64,000 nt of DNA from Sisyra terminalis (GCA_958496175.1 OY292275.1:3348001-3412000), one strand, 5' to 3'; numbered from the stretch's first letter, positions 34,542 to 46,526 are shown. Notes: generated by a model not told the origin, from the sequence alone. Numbers and translations: made by a program.

Positions 34542-34771
34542 ATATGACTCGCTTATTTTGAAAGTGGTGTAAGTCCATTTCTTCTTGTAACTAGAACAAA
34601 GTATGTTAATTATTTAACTGCTAAGTTTTCAGAAATTACTGATTTTAACAAAAACGCCAATTATTCCCTCCTCCTTAGTATCTTATTTAATTCCTATGGT
34701 TAAAAATGATAATACTATAGGGATGGTTCTTGAAATGGACTTAACTCACTTTCAAAATAAACGGTTCATAT
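34542..34771. mobile_element. 230-bp MITE inside 3'-flank unit 3
   Basis: The left TIR starts ATATGACTCGCTTATTTTGA and the right end is its imperfect complement (TCAAAATAAACGGTTCATAT); the match covers about 40 bp per side. Units 1 and 2 have host sequence here, so the insertion came after the triplication and replaced some host bases. No ORF. Confidence 0.8.
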
Positions 34772-35045
34772 ATTGATGCTTTTGAATTCAGTTTAAAGGT
34801 AAAAAAACTTTCAGGACTAAGTTAAATGGTTTGTAATGGGAGACGGAAGGGGGATTTCGAAGAAATCAAAAAATTAGTTTGGACTTCAAAAACTTTTGAC
34901 GTTCCCAGAGGAAAATGGCAAGTTTCCTTAGAAATTTAAGTTTTTTTTTTTACAAAACTAAACTAAAAGGATTGGAAGATTTGAAAGAAGAAAATTTTTT
35001 TAAAAATTTATATTTCCCGGGCAAATTAATTGAAATTTGACAGTA

Positions 35046-37195
35046 AACAACAACACATGTCAAACATTTTCGTTTCCATGGAAATTGAATGTAATATTTA
35101 GTCCTATGTTTAGTTGCCTAAACGAATCAATTCATAGCTATCTTCATTAACTTAATTCCGAGTTAATTGCGCCTAATTTAAGTTTAGTGATTTTTCTGAA
35201 AAAAAAAATTCCTAACCAAAAGCAATATGTAAACGGTACAAAAAGACTAAAGCTTGGAAAGCTTTCAACTCTCTATGCATTTTTAAACGATTCTTTTTGC
35301 AATAAAAAAAAAACGAATGTTTTTCAAATGATAAAGAATAATTTTTGCACCAAATTAGTAATTAAAAAATTAGAAAAATACCAAGAAAAAAAATTTTTTC
35401 TAGACTACAGTTTAGTGATACTGAAAATAAATTAAAAGAATTTTTTTATTATACCAAAGAAAATAACATAAACTTTGATCGTTTGTAATCAAAACCAGGA
35501 AAATTGCTCTTACGTAGATAAATTTAAAGAAAGTACTTATATAAAAAAAAAATAATAATACCTTAACATTAAAAATAATCTAATCATAATGTTGCTTATT
35601 ATTCAAATGAGAAAAACATTGATAAAATGCCTAGAAAAAAAATGTTATATTATTGTAATAGAATTTTATTAAAAAAGACAAAAATTGACTATAAAACAGA
35701 GATATGAGAAAGAAAAATACGATTTTCTATTAATAAGATTTATTATTATTATTATTATTGTAGGCGAACATATCAGGGCGACGAAAATGAGTAATTCTTA
35801 AGTATTGCAATAAATTGTATTATATTTAATTATGTACATATATTATAATGAAATATTTAGAAAAATAAACAAATTTAAAAGAAGCATGGGAAGTTTGTTA
35901 TTGTCAAATGGATATACCTGCAGATTTCAAAAGATAATTAAGGTAAGTACCTTTATTTAAGGAGGAAAATTCCTATTTTATATTTTACTTGACTTATGGT
36001 ACAGTTATGGAAGTGCAATTTAAAAATGAACTCCCCAAAACGATTTTTAAATCATCAATAGCATTTTTTAAGCATCTTCCTTTCCAATTTGACTTTTCAA
36101 AAAATTATGAATTTTTAAACCGTACAAGATACAAAGAAAATAGTTATTATCAGCCTAAGTGATGCTACGATAACTAATATGTCGATAAATGTGCATATTA
36201 TGACGATTACAACTTTTACAACTTTTTGAATCGTTATATTTAAAAAACGGTGGCTCGCAGGAAAAAAGTATTGGTACATTTTTTGTAGATAATTTTATGA
36301 TCTACATTTTTTGTCTAAAATATTTTTACGATAAAACTTACCGTTTTGCTGAAAATCGCGAAAAACTTATTTTTTTGACCTTTGACCGTGAATAAAAATT
36401 TTTCTATACAGGGGAAAGATGGGGAACTTTCAAATTTTATATTTAATGATGTTTTAAACAATCCTACTGATTTTCAGCTTGATGGGAATTTAGGTACTTT
36501 TTCGTCTAATTTGACCGGAGACTAGATGAGGAAACTATTCCTAAATCCAACTATTGTAATGCTCAAAAAAGGTACAAGAGATTTTCAGGTTTTTCACGGA
36601 AAATATCCATCATGGACAACAAAAATAAGAATGCAAAAAAACCTATTAAAATATTTCCACCCCTTCATTTGGCTGTGTGATTAAACGATAACAATAACGG
36701 GTGGCAGTAAAAACTAAATACTTTGTGCACATCGAAACTATGAAATTTCAACCATTTCTGTTTATTTTCTCATCGCCAATTTTCATTTTTCCTTCCATTC
36801 ATTTCCACAGTCAATGTTCATTAAATTGAATTACCCGTGAAAATTTTCCAGTTTCCACGTGGAAAAAGCTCTAGTAGTCATCCAGATATTTTAATAAAGA
36901 AAACGAGGATAAACGTATATAAAACATTAAATACATAATGTGAATTTTTAAAATGCTTTCAAAGTTTGCATTAACAAAAAAAAAAACAGAACTTTTATTT
37001 TTCAACTATTTGACATTAGCAAATCCAATTCGTGAATTTCCCACATCAAAAACTGTATAAAATTTGCTCATGAAAATATCTCCAAACAAGAAACCTCCAT
37101 CCGGAATATCACCTTCAACAAAACCGCTTAGACAAGTTCCAATGATTTCCTTAAAAAAAATATTCCAAAATAATCATCGCAGTTTTGTATTTTTT
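35046..37195. other. AT-rich DNA, no supported gene
   Basis: Very AT-rich, with a (TTA)n tract at about 35737-35757. A segment at 36240-36400 (CATTTTTTGTAGATAATTTT; GCGAAAAAC) resembles the arms of the foldback families but no partner arm was found. The plus frame at 35187-35435 is Lys/Phe-rich and looks fortuitous. Confidence 0.45.
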
Positions 37196-38128
37196 TCTCA
37201 TTCCAATAGAAAAAAAAATCATACCTCATCATTTATCGATTGTACAGAAAAATGTTTTGAAAGAATTTTTTAGGAAATTCAATGCTCTACAAAAAAGGTA
37301 TCTTATATTTTTTCCGTAAGCCTCACCATTGGAAAGATATTAAGGATTTAATTTTGATTATTTTAAGAAAAATTTCATTTTTGTTTATGAATTTTATAAC
37401 TCGACAATAAATGACTCTTATACAATGCGCAATACAAATTTTTGTTGGAAATTAACTGTTCTATAAAAATGGTTTCTTGTGTTTTGGCAATTAAATTAAC
37501 CCTTCAAAAGATTTTTCAAAAAATTGTTTTTCTCTAATACTGAAATATATCATAATATATGTATAATGAAAACTTTACTTTTTTTTATCTATAAATATTT
37601 AACTAAGCGATAAATAATGTACAATTTATTTGTTTTTAATGGAGACAAATATACTTAAGCATAAAAAAAAACTTGGAAAATATTTTGAAGTTTCTCAGTT
37701 GATGAAAACTAAAATTCGTGTAAATTTTCTCAAAAATTATAAATTAAATTGAAATTTTTCGAATATCTCATCAAAAACTTTTAAAATCCGTACACATGAA
37801 AGTTTGATGATGAATATCTTTTGAACGGTTAATTTAATCGCCAAAACATAAGACACCATTTTTATAGAGCAGTTAATTTCCAACAAAAATTTGTATTGCA
37901 CATTGTATAAGAGTCATTTATTGTCGAGTTATAAAATTCATAAACAAAAATGAAATTTTTCTTAAAATAATCAAAATTAAATCCTTAATATCTTTCAAAT
38001 GGTGAGACTTACGGAAAAAATATAGAATACCTTTTTTGTAGAGCATTGAATTTCCTAAAAAATTCTTTCAGAACATTTTTCTGTACAATCGATAAATGAT
38101 GAGGTATGAATTTTTTTCTATTGGACTG
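37196..38128. mobile_element. family-D foldback element, about 0.93 kb
   Basis: The left arm 37203-37515 mirrors 37808-38124: CATACCTCATCATTTATCGA (37221-37240) pairs with TCGATAAATGATGAGGTATG (38088-38107), and TTTATGAATTTTATAACTCG with CGAGTTATAAAATTCATAAA. The loop is about 290 bp. TACAAAAAAGGT and its complement occur in the arms, as in families A and C. There is no ORF; the 69-codon frame at 37064-37273 overlaps the left arm by chance. Confidence 0.8.
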
Positions 38129-38871
38129 TTACTACTTAGTTTACTACTTAGTTACTACTTAGTAACTTTAAAATTTTGGCATTAACCAAAGCTCCGAAAA
38201 AAAACCAAACTATAAGCGCTTTCATTGTGCAGCCTTGAATAACAATTATTCTATCAAATTTCAACGAAAAATTGCTCTTAAATTATCTATTTATACTTAA
38301 AACTATTCAATGATTAAAATAATCTTTTAAGAGATATCAAAAAAATATCTTATTATCTTAATTATAGGAATTAGTAGATGCAATTTTTTGGTTGATATTA
38401 AACCTAAGTTGTGATAAGTGGAAGTAATTCTACAATACATTTTCTATCAAAAAGTAATTCCTATTCGGCCTCATAGATCTAAAAAAGCAAAGGACAGTGC
38501 TTTGAGTAAAAGAAAGCTTAAAACTTATATGTAAGCTCCGGAAATAAGTTTCCCTTAAAAATCCCATCCCTCTCCACCCACCAAACTTTAGTATTAATAA
38601 ATACTAATAACTTATATTAAAATACGAACAAAAAACAAAGTTCTTCAGCAGTCTAATCAATTACCCGGCATTTCTCTAGGCTGCGAAAAGTTTTCGCAAA
38701 GATAAACGATAATTTATTGCGGTTAGGCGGCAGCTTATTGAGAAATGTCATTTATTCAATCCATTAACTATAATAGTGGAAAAATTGGAACGCAGGAAAT
38801 TTATATCAATATAAATGCCGTTCGGATATAACCGAGAATCGTTTTGTTGCGCTACATTTATATATGTATAT
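38129..38871. other. AT-rich spacer
   Basis: No repeat arm or coding sequence recognised. Confidence 0.4.
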
Positions 38872-39856
38872 TAGACTGATTCAAAAAAAATGATGAATTT
38901 TTTTTTTCTTAATTATATTGAAAATATTGTTGGAAATGACAAAAAAAAATCCTGTGAAAGTTTAAGCTCTTAATATTAATATTAAGAGGTGCCGCATCGC
39001 AAATTTCGATTTTCCATTTAAATAACATGGGAACAATATTCTCTTGCACTTTGGAATTTTATAGCTCACGTTGGTGACAATATTTCGGAATGACCAAGGT
39101 ATATTCTTGTAGAAAATTTAACGATCTACAAAAAAGGTCTCGTACAAGTTTTTGATATATTGATTCCATCAAAACTTATTCGAGGCCAAAGTTGAACTAC
39201 AGAGAAATTTTAATATTTTTTCAATTTTTTGACGCAACCATCAATTTTAGGAGAGAATTTTATAGGACATTTTTTGTAGAGCACTTTTTTTCTTATAACT
39301 TATCTCTATGAAAGTGTGTGATATTTTTAACAGATTCAAAGTTAATTAATTAAAATTAAAAAAAAATTACATTAAAAATATAATAATTCAGGGAATTTTC
39401 AGTTTAATACATATAACTAAGGACCTGTGAAAAATATCAAAAACTTTTATAGAGATAAGTTATAGAAATAAAAATGCTCTACAAAAAATGTTTTATAAAA
39501 TTTTCTCATAAAATTGATGGTTGCGCCAAAAAATTTAAAAAATAGTAAAATTTCTCTTTAGTTCAACTTTGACCTCGAATAAGTTTTGATGGAATCAATA
39601 TATCAAAAACTTGTCCGAGACCTTTTTTGTAGATCGTTAAATTTTCTACAAGAATATATCTTGGTAATTCCGAAATATTGTCACCAACGTGAGCTATAAA
39701 ATTTCAAAGTGCAAGAGAAAATTGTTCCCAAGTTATTTAAATAGTTTTAATTCTTAATATTAATATTAAAAGCTTAAACTTTCACAGGATTTTTGTTTTC
39801 ATTCACAACAATATTTTTGATATAATTAAGAAAAAATAATCATAATTTTTTTTGAA
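38872..39856. mobile_element. family-A foldback transposon, copy 2
   Basis: Starts TAGACTGATTCAAAAAAAAT and shows the complete left arm (TTGAAAATATTGTTGGAAAT, GTGAAAGTTTAAGCTCTTAA, GCCGCATCGCAAATTTCGAT). The right arm ends CATAATTTTTTTTGAAT and then runs directly into family B, so the last bases of its terminus are lost or overlapped. No ORF. Confidence 0.85.
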
Positions 39857-39860
39857 TATA

Positions 39861-40667
39861 TATTAGGGTGTATTTTTTTTTTTGACTTTTTTTGGTCCCA
39901 TCGTGAAATTTTGTTGGAAATACCAAAAAAAAAAAACCTTGAAAGTTTGAGCCCTTAATATTAATTTTAAGTCCTCGACCAAGACGTGTAAAGATTTCCC
40001 ATTGAAAATACACGAAAACTCTGATTTTTTATTGTTAAATTTCTATATCTCAGCGGCATTTCATGGGACCGCTTTTACCGACGATGGTTTTTTCTCAGAA
40101 TTAAACGCTCTACAAAAGTGCCCATTGCGACAAAGTCGTAACTCACACCGGTGAGGTAGTACGGGCCACTGAACCTGATTTTTCCATAAAATTCAAGGCT
40201 TAATATCTCGTTTAATATTGATCATCGCGATTTGGTCTACAGAACCTTTTTTCTAGGAAATCAAATTCTCTACAAGTTTTTCATTTACAATTTTTCCGTA
40301 GCTCTTGTTATTTACGAGATAAATGCAAAAAAACGCAAATTTTATGGAAAAATCAGGTTCAGTGGCCCGTACTACCTCACCGGTGTGAGTTACGACTTTG
40401 TCGCAATGGACACTTTTGTAGAGCGTTTAATTCTGAGAAAAACCCATCTTCGGTAAAAGCGATCCCATGAAATGCCGCTGAGATATAGAAATTTAAAAAT
40501 AAAAAATCAGAGTTTCCGTGTATTTTTAATGGGAAAACTTTACACGTCTTGGTCGAGGACTTAAAATTAATATTAGGGGCTCAAACTTTTAGAGAATTTT
40601 TTTTTGGCATTTCCAACAAAATTTCACGAGGGGACCAAAAAAAAAATAAAAAAAAATCACTCTAATA
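39861..40667. mobile_element. family-B foldback transposon, copy 1
   Basis: Termini TATTAGGGTG and CACTCTAATA. TTGGTCCCATCGTGAAATTT (39892-39911) mirrors AAATTTCACGAGGGGACC (40619-40636). Inner arms such as CACACCGGTGAGGTAGTACG (40143-40162) mirror CGTACTACCTCACCGGTGTG (40368-40387). Next to the termini is the shared module (poly-A, GAAAGTTTGAGCCCTTAATA). The plus frame at 40232-40456 is an arm artefact. Confidence 0.85.
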
Positions 40668-40679
40668 TATATATATATA

Positions 40680-40745
40680 TTTTCTTAATTATATCGAAAA
40701 TATTGTGAAGAATGACAAAAAAAAAATCCTGTGAAAGCTTAAGCT
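40680..40745 (+). repeat. family-A left-end fragment
   Basis: TTCTTAATTATATCGAAAAT then GTGAAAGCTTAAGCT match the left subterminal region of family A. It follows family B after a short TA tract. Confidence 0.75.
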
Positions 40746-42440
40746 ATATATATATATTTATATATATATACATAACGTGTAAAGCTCCCTGCACCATCGC
40801 CAACTATGGAAAACAAATCTGACATTTTGAAAAGCTCGTCAAAGAATTAAAAAGTCGTCTAATTAAAACACCAATTTCGGTGTAATATTTGCCCTAATCG
40901 AAATCTGCTTGAATTTTAAACGTTGAACAAATATTTGCCTTGAGAAGTATATATGTATGTATTTATGAATTCCGTTTGAAACTGGGCAAATAGCAATGAA
41001 AATTGTAGGGAACATTAAAAACATTATTGCCAACATGAATTCGTTTTGTGTAAGTATAATATATATGATGATTACTATGGAAGATTTTTTCTTTTCTTTT
41101 TCTCAGTACTATTGCCGTTTTATTCAAATTAAATTAATTAAACGACCGAACAAAGAATTCTCAACAATTCAGAAAACATTCTGCAATATGTCTTCTATAA
41201 ACACGCACTCCATTCTCATGAATTTGCCTTTAAAAAAATTCATTTTTCGCGGCTTTTCTTTTGGTTACTTTTTAGTTTTAATTTTTGGTATATATGGTAA
41301 ATAAAAAGGAGAGTAATATATTAACATATAAATCAATGAAGGATAAAAATAGCAGCCATTGGGGAAAAAAAAAACAATTAACGTATACAATCAACACCGT
41401 GAAGTTTGTTTCATTTAATTTAAAACTTTACATCTTAAATGAAACATAAACGTCAAAAATTTAAACAATTAATTCAAACGTCGAAAATCTCTTTCTTGTC
41501 ATAAATTTACGAACAAAGTGAAAACTTTTCCGCGCGCGCTTTAAACCACAAGAAATGTGGCGTCTTTGGAGAAATATGTCGTTATTCACAACGGAAAACA
41601 TCTCATAATTTCACTTTTGATTCACGAATTGTATCCAACAGCCAACATATAGTCCACTGGTTTGGTAAAGTTTTATTAACAATCTTTCCAAGTTTTACTT
41701 GTTTGGTAACTTTTCAGCTCTCCAAGAATCCAACACCATCTCGAACATATCAGATCAATTATTTTTCCCCGGAATACACAAAACACTATATACACTACGT
41801 CCAATTCTCAAGTGGAACCTCTCTATTCTCGTGGGAGCTTTCGAGGATGCTCCCCTAAGCCGAAGAGTGGTTTGGCCACTGTGTGGAGAGACAACACGCA
41901 CATATAAATTGATTACGTGGAACTTGGTTCTAATAATGTCGCCAAAACACACTGGAGTTTCCCCCAAATCGCAGAAAATATTGCTGAACAAATCCTTTTT
42001 TCCGGGCCCATTAATTGCGAGAACGTTTCAAACGATTTCAATGGAGCGTATTTAATTATAAGCAATATTAAATTTAATCAGAGACTGATTCAATATGCGA
42101 CACGAATTCAATATATGTCCTACCATTCGAATACATCGGAAACGGTAATCGTTGTCTTATTGGCCGCAGACGTTTATATCTTTTCTTTGCCAAAACTTTC
42201 CGTAAAAATCTTCGAATTATTTATCTAATTGATACGCCTCTTTATTTAATTTACAGGCAACTGGAAAATTCACTATAAACTGTGAAAAACTGATTACACT
42301 TATTGGGGCTACCTTGGGAAGTACCAAAGCAAAAATTACAATGTATTAAAAAATAACATGTATTATATGTAAGTTTGATGTTTTAGAATGTGAGAGCAAA
42401 AAGCGCTAATTTGCTGTGCAAATCAAAAATTAAATGTCAA
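40746..42440. other. no supported gene; some longer ORFs of unknown status
   Basis: Open frames of 102 (40996-41304), 118 (41699-42055) and 103 codons (41917-42228) occur on the plus strand. The last two overlap in different frames. The 41699 frame is less AT-rich than its surroundings and is preceded by TTTTCAG, but shows no recognised domain. I do not call any of them. Confidence 0.35.
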
Positions 42441-42444
42441 ATAG

Positions 42445-42887
42445 CCGAATAATTAAGACTGGAGTCCCTCAAGAGTCTATTATGAAACCTTTTCTATTTA
42501 TTCTATAAATAAATTATATTCCACGGACACCCAAAACTTTCCTTTTCCTATATGCTGACAATACAGCAATTTTTGCATCGGCCAGAAGAGCTGATACAGT
42601 GGCCAACAGAATAACCAAAGCCTTAAAAAGAATAATGAATTATTTTAAGAAATGGAAAATACAGGCCAATGATAATAAAATTTAAGTTATCCTATTCACT
42701 AGAAGATGATCTAACAAGCATAAAAAGGTTTTAATAAATGGGAAGAATATAGAATGGGCAAAAATAGTTAGATACTTGGGGATGCAGCTGGATTCCAGAC
42801 TCAACTTTGCTGAACACATCAGATTATCTAAAAACAAATTAATGGCCCGAACTAACATACAATCTGGGCTGTGTGTAAATCATTTTA
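42445..42887 (+). pseudogene. Jockey-like reverse-transcriptase remnant
   Basis: Three pieces in different frames: KTGVPQESI near 42448 (RT 'G.PQGS' block), YADNTAIFASARRADTVANR (42551-42610; the catalytic YADD has become YADN) continuing to YFKKWKIQANDNK, and IEWAKIVRYLGMQLDSRLNF (about 42749-42808) followed by AEHI. The order fits Jockey-clade RT. Two stops (TAA after NKI, TGA after FTRR) and an apparent deletion between the blocks show it is dead. The right end is cut by the TIR element starting at 42888. Confidence 0.85.
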
Positions 42888-43921
42888 TTTTTAAAATAAA
42901 ATATCGTCCATTTCACGGCAATATATATAAAGATTTTGAAAAGTCAGGATTGCCGTTGCGCACTTGACCGCACCTCTGCGCAGCTAGGTGTAAACAGGTA
43001 TGATTTTGAGCCCTTTTTACGTTCATTACGTACATCTATGATTTATATATCAAATTAAAGCTATTTTTTTTCTCATTATTATGATATACGGCTGCCTCAT
43101 TAAATCTGGACGCAAATAAGGGTTGCTGGCTGCAATAAAATAAATAACTTCGCTTCAGATTGTATTAAAAAAAGTTTTAAGAGTACCACCGGAAACAAAA
43201 AATCAATAGTTAAAATGGAATAAGATAGTTTTGGACGTCTATTGGTAATTGCTTTTAATCAAAAAGTTGACATTGGGTACTGTCTGTCATTCCCTCTAGC
43301 ACCTCTACCTTCTGCACTATTTCACTGCTCAAGCGAGATGATGAAGACGGACAAGTCAACTCTAAGTAAACAATTGACAGCAAAGATTGCACCAGCTAAT
43401 CCCGGACAAGTCGACATAGAAATCATTGATGGTTTCAATTATTTATATCAAATTGGGTCTACTTTGCCACAAAAATTTGGAAAAGTAGCAGAATCAATAT
43501 TGATAAAACTTTGTTCAAAAAATACTCCGGAACTACTTGAGTACTTGAGAACACTAGCATCCGACGCATGCGCAATGGCTTTAAAACGTCGTATAGCTGC
43601 CAATCGCTGTCCTCGTCTGACTGGTTAAATCTGGCTAGCTCTCTTTCACTCAATTTTTAATATTTACCATCTTTAGCAGCCAGCGACCCTTATTTACGGC
43701 CAGATTTAATTAGGCAACCGTATATCATAATAATGAGAAAAAAATTAGCTTTAATTTGATATATAAATCATAAATGCACGTTATGAACGTAAAAAGGGTC
43801 CAAAATCATACCTGTTTACACGTGGCTGCGAAGAGGTGCGGTCAAGTGCGCAACGGCAACCCTGACTTTTCAAAATCTTTATATTTATTGCCGTGAGGTG
43901 GACGATATTTTATTTTAAAAA
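42888..43921. mobile_element. 1.03-kb TIR element with captured coding fragment
   Basis: Long inverted termini of about 240 bp: TTTTTAAAATAAAATATCGT at 42888 mirrors ACGATATTTTATTTTAAAAA ending at 43921, and the arms continue inward through AAGTCAGGATTGCCGTTGCG (42950) and the complement near 43860, up to AACCCTTATTTGCG-type blocks near 43110 and 43690. Between the arms is a single open frame (43224-43628). No transposase is seen. It sits in the LINE remnant at its left. No target duplication could be identified. Confidence 0.85.
43224..43628 (+). CDS. captured fragment of an uncharacterised invertebrate protein family
   Basis: A 134-codon open frame, bounded by TAA 43221-43223 and TAA 43626-43628, with no ATG at its start. 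It reads DSFGRLLVIAFNQKVDIGYC, then a LSFPLAPLPSALFH block, KTDKSTLSKQL, and IIDGFNYLYQIGSTLPQKFG followed by KVAESILIKLCSK. From memory, the succession 'FGRL.VIA.....D....LSYPL.P.P.SL......K..K..L...L......IDG...L.......TFG..A..IL' occurs in many predicted proteins of insects, cnidarians and other invertebrates, of unknown function. Only the middle of such a protein is here: the N-terminus is replaced by the TIR and the C-terminus becomes RRIAANRCPRLTG. It is probably a relic, not a working gene. Confidence 0.55.
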   Translation, partial: DSFGRLLVIAFNQKVDIGYCLSFPLAPLPSALFHCSSEMMKTDKSTLSKQLTAKIAPANPGQVDIEIIDGFNYLYQIGSTLPQKFGKVAESILIKLCSKNTPELLEYLRTLASDACAMALKRRIAANRCPRLTG

Positions 43922-44124
43922 CAAGTCAATAAAATTTTTGCGTAAAATAAATTAAAAATAATTTGATTAAAAATACTAGCGGCCAAATTTTGATAGGCAA
44001 CCTAGTAGATAATTATTATACTGATGATAAATATGCGTAAAAATTAAGTTTTTAGCATAAACTCGATCACTACACTTTTTTGCAGTGGGATCCTAGACTA
44101 TTAGCATTTTCCAAATATTTGTTT

Positions 44125-44215
44125 ATTTCATATTTTTATTTGATAAAGCCTAATCAGGTTACATAGCAGTTTTTAATTTGCCCCAAAGCCCTTGGTTACC
44201 TAGCTACGCCACTGC
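44125..44215 (+). repeat. 3' end fragment of the hAT family
   Basis: TTTTTATTTGATAAAGCCTA, CAGGTTACATAGCAGT and CCTAGCTACGCCACTG match the last 85 or so bases of the 18280-18987 element, including its terminus. The rest of the element is missing. Confidence 0.85.
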
Positions 44216-45818
44216 TACCACACCTGGAGATTAATATTGATATGGTTTGGAGTTTTTTTTTTCAATTGTCCACAGAAAAAGGGTTGACACAAAAGGTTTC
44301 TTTGGGTAAATTTTTATGAATATGAATCTATAAATTGCCACGATGAACTTCAGGTCCATCAACTTCAATCTCTGGAGATTACCCCAAATTTTCACATCAC
44401 TTAAATTGAAGTTCTTGAATATGGTACTAATTGTGAATATAAGTCTTAAGGTTTCCCAATGTACCTGAGGGTTGATAGGCAACTAATCTTATAATTTTTT
44501 TAAAATCCTTCAAAATCGAATCAAAACACCTCCAGGAGGGCTAATTTGGGTCGCTGATAAATAATAATGTAATGCAGATGAAAAAATAGAAATAGAATTA
44601 GTTATAGTAGCAAATTATTTTACGCCAATAAAGATTCATTGGACCAGAAAAGTTCTAAATATATAATAAAAAATTGTGTCACTTATTGCTTTTCACATTG
44701 CAAAAATTATTTAGCATTATCTCTATCAAAAATGTCACATTAAATATCTAATTAAATATGTTTTTAACATCTTTTTTTACGATTTTTCCTACGTAAAAGG
44801 AAAGTAAGTAACAAAATTTTATACACACAAGTTTGAGACAAAATATTAAACATATACTTTCTTTTACAACTTTCTTTTTGCTCCATACTTTCTTAATATC
44901 AAACATTAAAAGCCTGAAACTTTTCTTTCCAACTAAGAAAAAAAAAATCATAAAATTAAAATCCCATATCACGACCATATCTTCCACTATCAGCCAATAT
45001 TCCGTCTAGAAAGTTTTAATGCTTCATTTTCCTCTCTCTTTCTATCTGATATATGAAAATACGAATTTTCCAAAGGCCTTTTTTTTTGTTACCTTTGCAT
45101 CGACGACACGACATCAGTTTCCAGAACCATTCGTTCTTTCAGCAACAACAACGACAACAAAAAAAAGCTCTGAAAAGAAAAATATTCAAATATTTACATT
45201 TTATCAAAGGCAAATCGGCAAAAAGAATTACCAATTAATTGGATTATACGTATCTGGTAGGTTTTTTTTTTGTTATGGGAGGCTTTAATAAAAGATTATT
45301 GCATTAGAGCGACATTTTCATTGGAAAAAAATTTGCCTTCCGGATTATAAGTTCAATTACGTTCCAAACCGGTTTTAATTAGTCGAAAGAGCGTAAGAAG
45401 TCGACGATAACAACGAGGAAAGTTTATTTGAGTTTTGATTCAGCTTTTCTTTCATGTATAAGAGTCTGCAACCGATTTTGGTCTCCTGAAAAAGATAAAT
45501 ATTATAGTTTCGATTCGATTCAATAAATTGTAGCTTGATATGTTTTTTTAAACATTCGGTGGTTTTTATATCGATAAAATGAAATGTCTATAATGGAATA
45601 CTATTTTTTTAACGTTTTGTATATGAAAGTTTAATATCTAAGGCAAATCAAATCGGTTGGTTTTTGAAACGAAAAGAATTGACTTGATTCTTCTACTGAA
45701 TATAAAGGTTGATTTTTAAGGATAAATGGCATTGATTGAAGGATTGAACTATAACAATTAAGTTACAATTAAGTACCAGTTATCAATCAAAGCTTTAAAG
45801 ATAATCTATCCATAGGTA
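44216..45818. other. no supported gene
   Basis: Frames at 44231-44482, 44748-44987 and 45019-45288 are low-complexity (Phe/Lys rich) and unsupported. No repeat arms recognised. Confidence 0.4.
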
Positions 45819-46526
45819 CAGTGGCGTAGCTAGATAACCAAGGGCCCTGGGGTAAATTAAAAATTGGGACCCCACTGCTATGTAAACTGATTAGGTTTTA
45901 TCAAATAAAAATATGAAATATACAAATACTTTAAAAATGCTAAGCTACTTAAGCTCTGTTTTGTGCACTGCAGGGCTGGTAATAAAAATATTAAACAGTA
46001 ACAACATAAATAACAATTAATATTTGGTGTAGGTTTGGCTAATAAAACTAAATGGAGAAGATTCAGGGGATTATTCTATAAATTTCAGGCCTACCAACTG
46101 ACTAAATAACAACTATGTTTACAATTTTTTCCTAGCTTTAGTTTTCGCAAAAGTATCAATGACTTGGTTTAAATCCAGACTTAATACGGTTTTGTTTATT
46201 GCTTTTAGCGATAAATATCGTAGTCGAGTTTGGTCCATATTATTTCTTGAATATTTTTATATTATTTTTAATTTGCTAAATGACCTTTCAGCTGCTGCAG
46301 AAGTGACAGGAATTGTAAAGAATAATAACATTGCTGCAAATACTTCCATTAGGTCGCATTGTAGCACTCCATAATTGCTCATTATTTTCTTACATAATTG
46401 GTGAACTTCCAACTGAATTTCCAAAAGTTCAGTTCGATCGAGATTTCTGGAAAGGATTCGAGGGCCCCCTGAGCTTGAGGGCCTCGAGGCACTGCCCCGC
46501 CTAGCCCATAAGTAGCTACGCCACTG
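45819..46526 (-). mobile_element. hAT deletion derivative, copy 2 (708 bp)
   Basis: Ends CAGTGGCGTAGCTAG and TAGCTACGCCACTG. Same length and structure as copy 1, in reverse orientation: on the minus strand the transposase C-terminal region runs from about 46445 to 46121. Its dimerisation domain carries frame disruptions. The flanks (CATAGGTA on the left, AAAGTAAC on the right) are not a clear target duplication, implying decay or rearrangement. A 71-codon plus frame (46159-46374) is only the antisense shadow. Confidence 0.88.

Larger units (their letters stand above)
32850..35045. repeat. triplicated 3' flank of the membrane-protein gene
   Basis: Three direct units start with ACTGTGAAAACAAA at about 32853, 33370 and 34112, followed in each by GATGCTAGATTTTTTTT or a variant, CGGAAAAACAA, a GGACTTC.TCAGGCAAT block with AATAAA, and GATCAATTAATAATATTTTAA. 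Units 2 and 3 extend through CGAAGAAATCAAAAAAT, AGAGGAAAATGGCAA and TTCCCGGGCAAATTAATT; unit 1 lacks this tail. The first unit begins about 17 nt after the stop codon. The copies are diverged, so old. Confidence 0.85.

Noticed and set aside
40232..40456. 74-codon ORF, with similar ones at 52646-53319
   Set aside because: All fall in the arms of family-B foldback elements and mirror each other; explained by repeat symmetry.
41699..42228. Overlapping ORFs of 118 and 103 codons
   Set aside because: They overlap in different frames and neither shows a domain; an exon is possible but cannot be supported.
46159..46374. 71-codon plus ORF, and 18390-18650 minus
   Set aside because: Antisense shadows of the hAT transposase C-terminal region.
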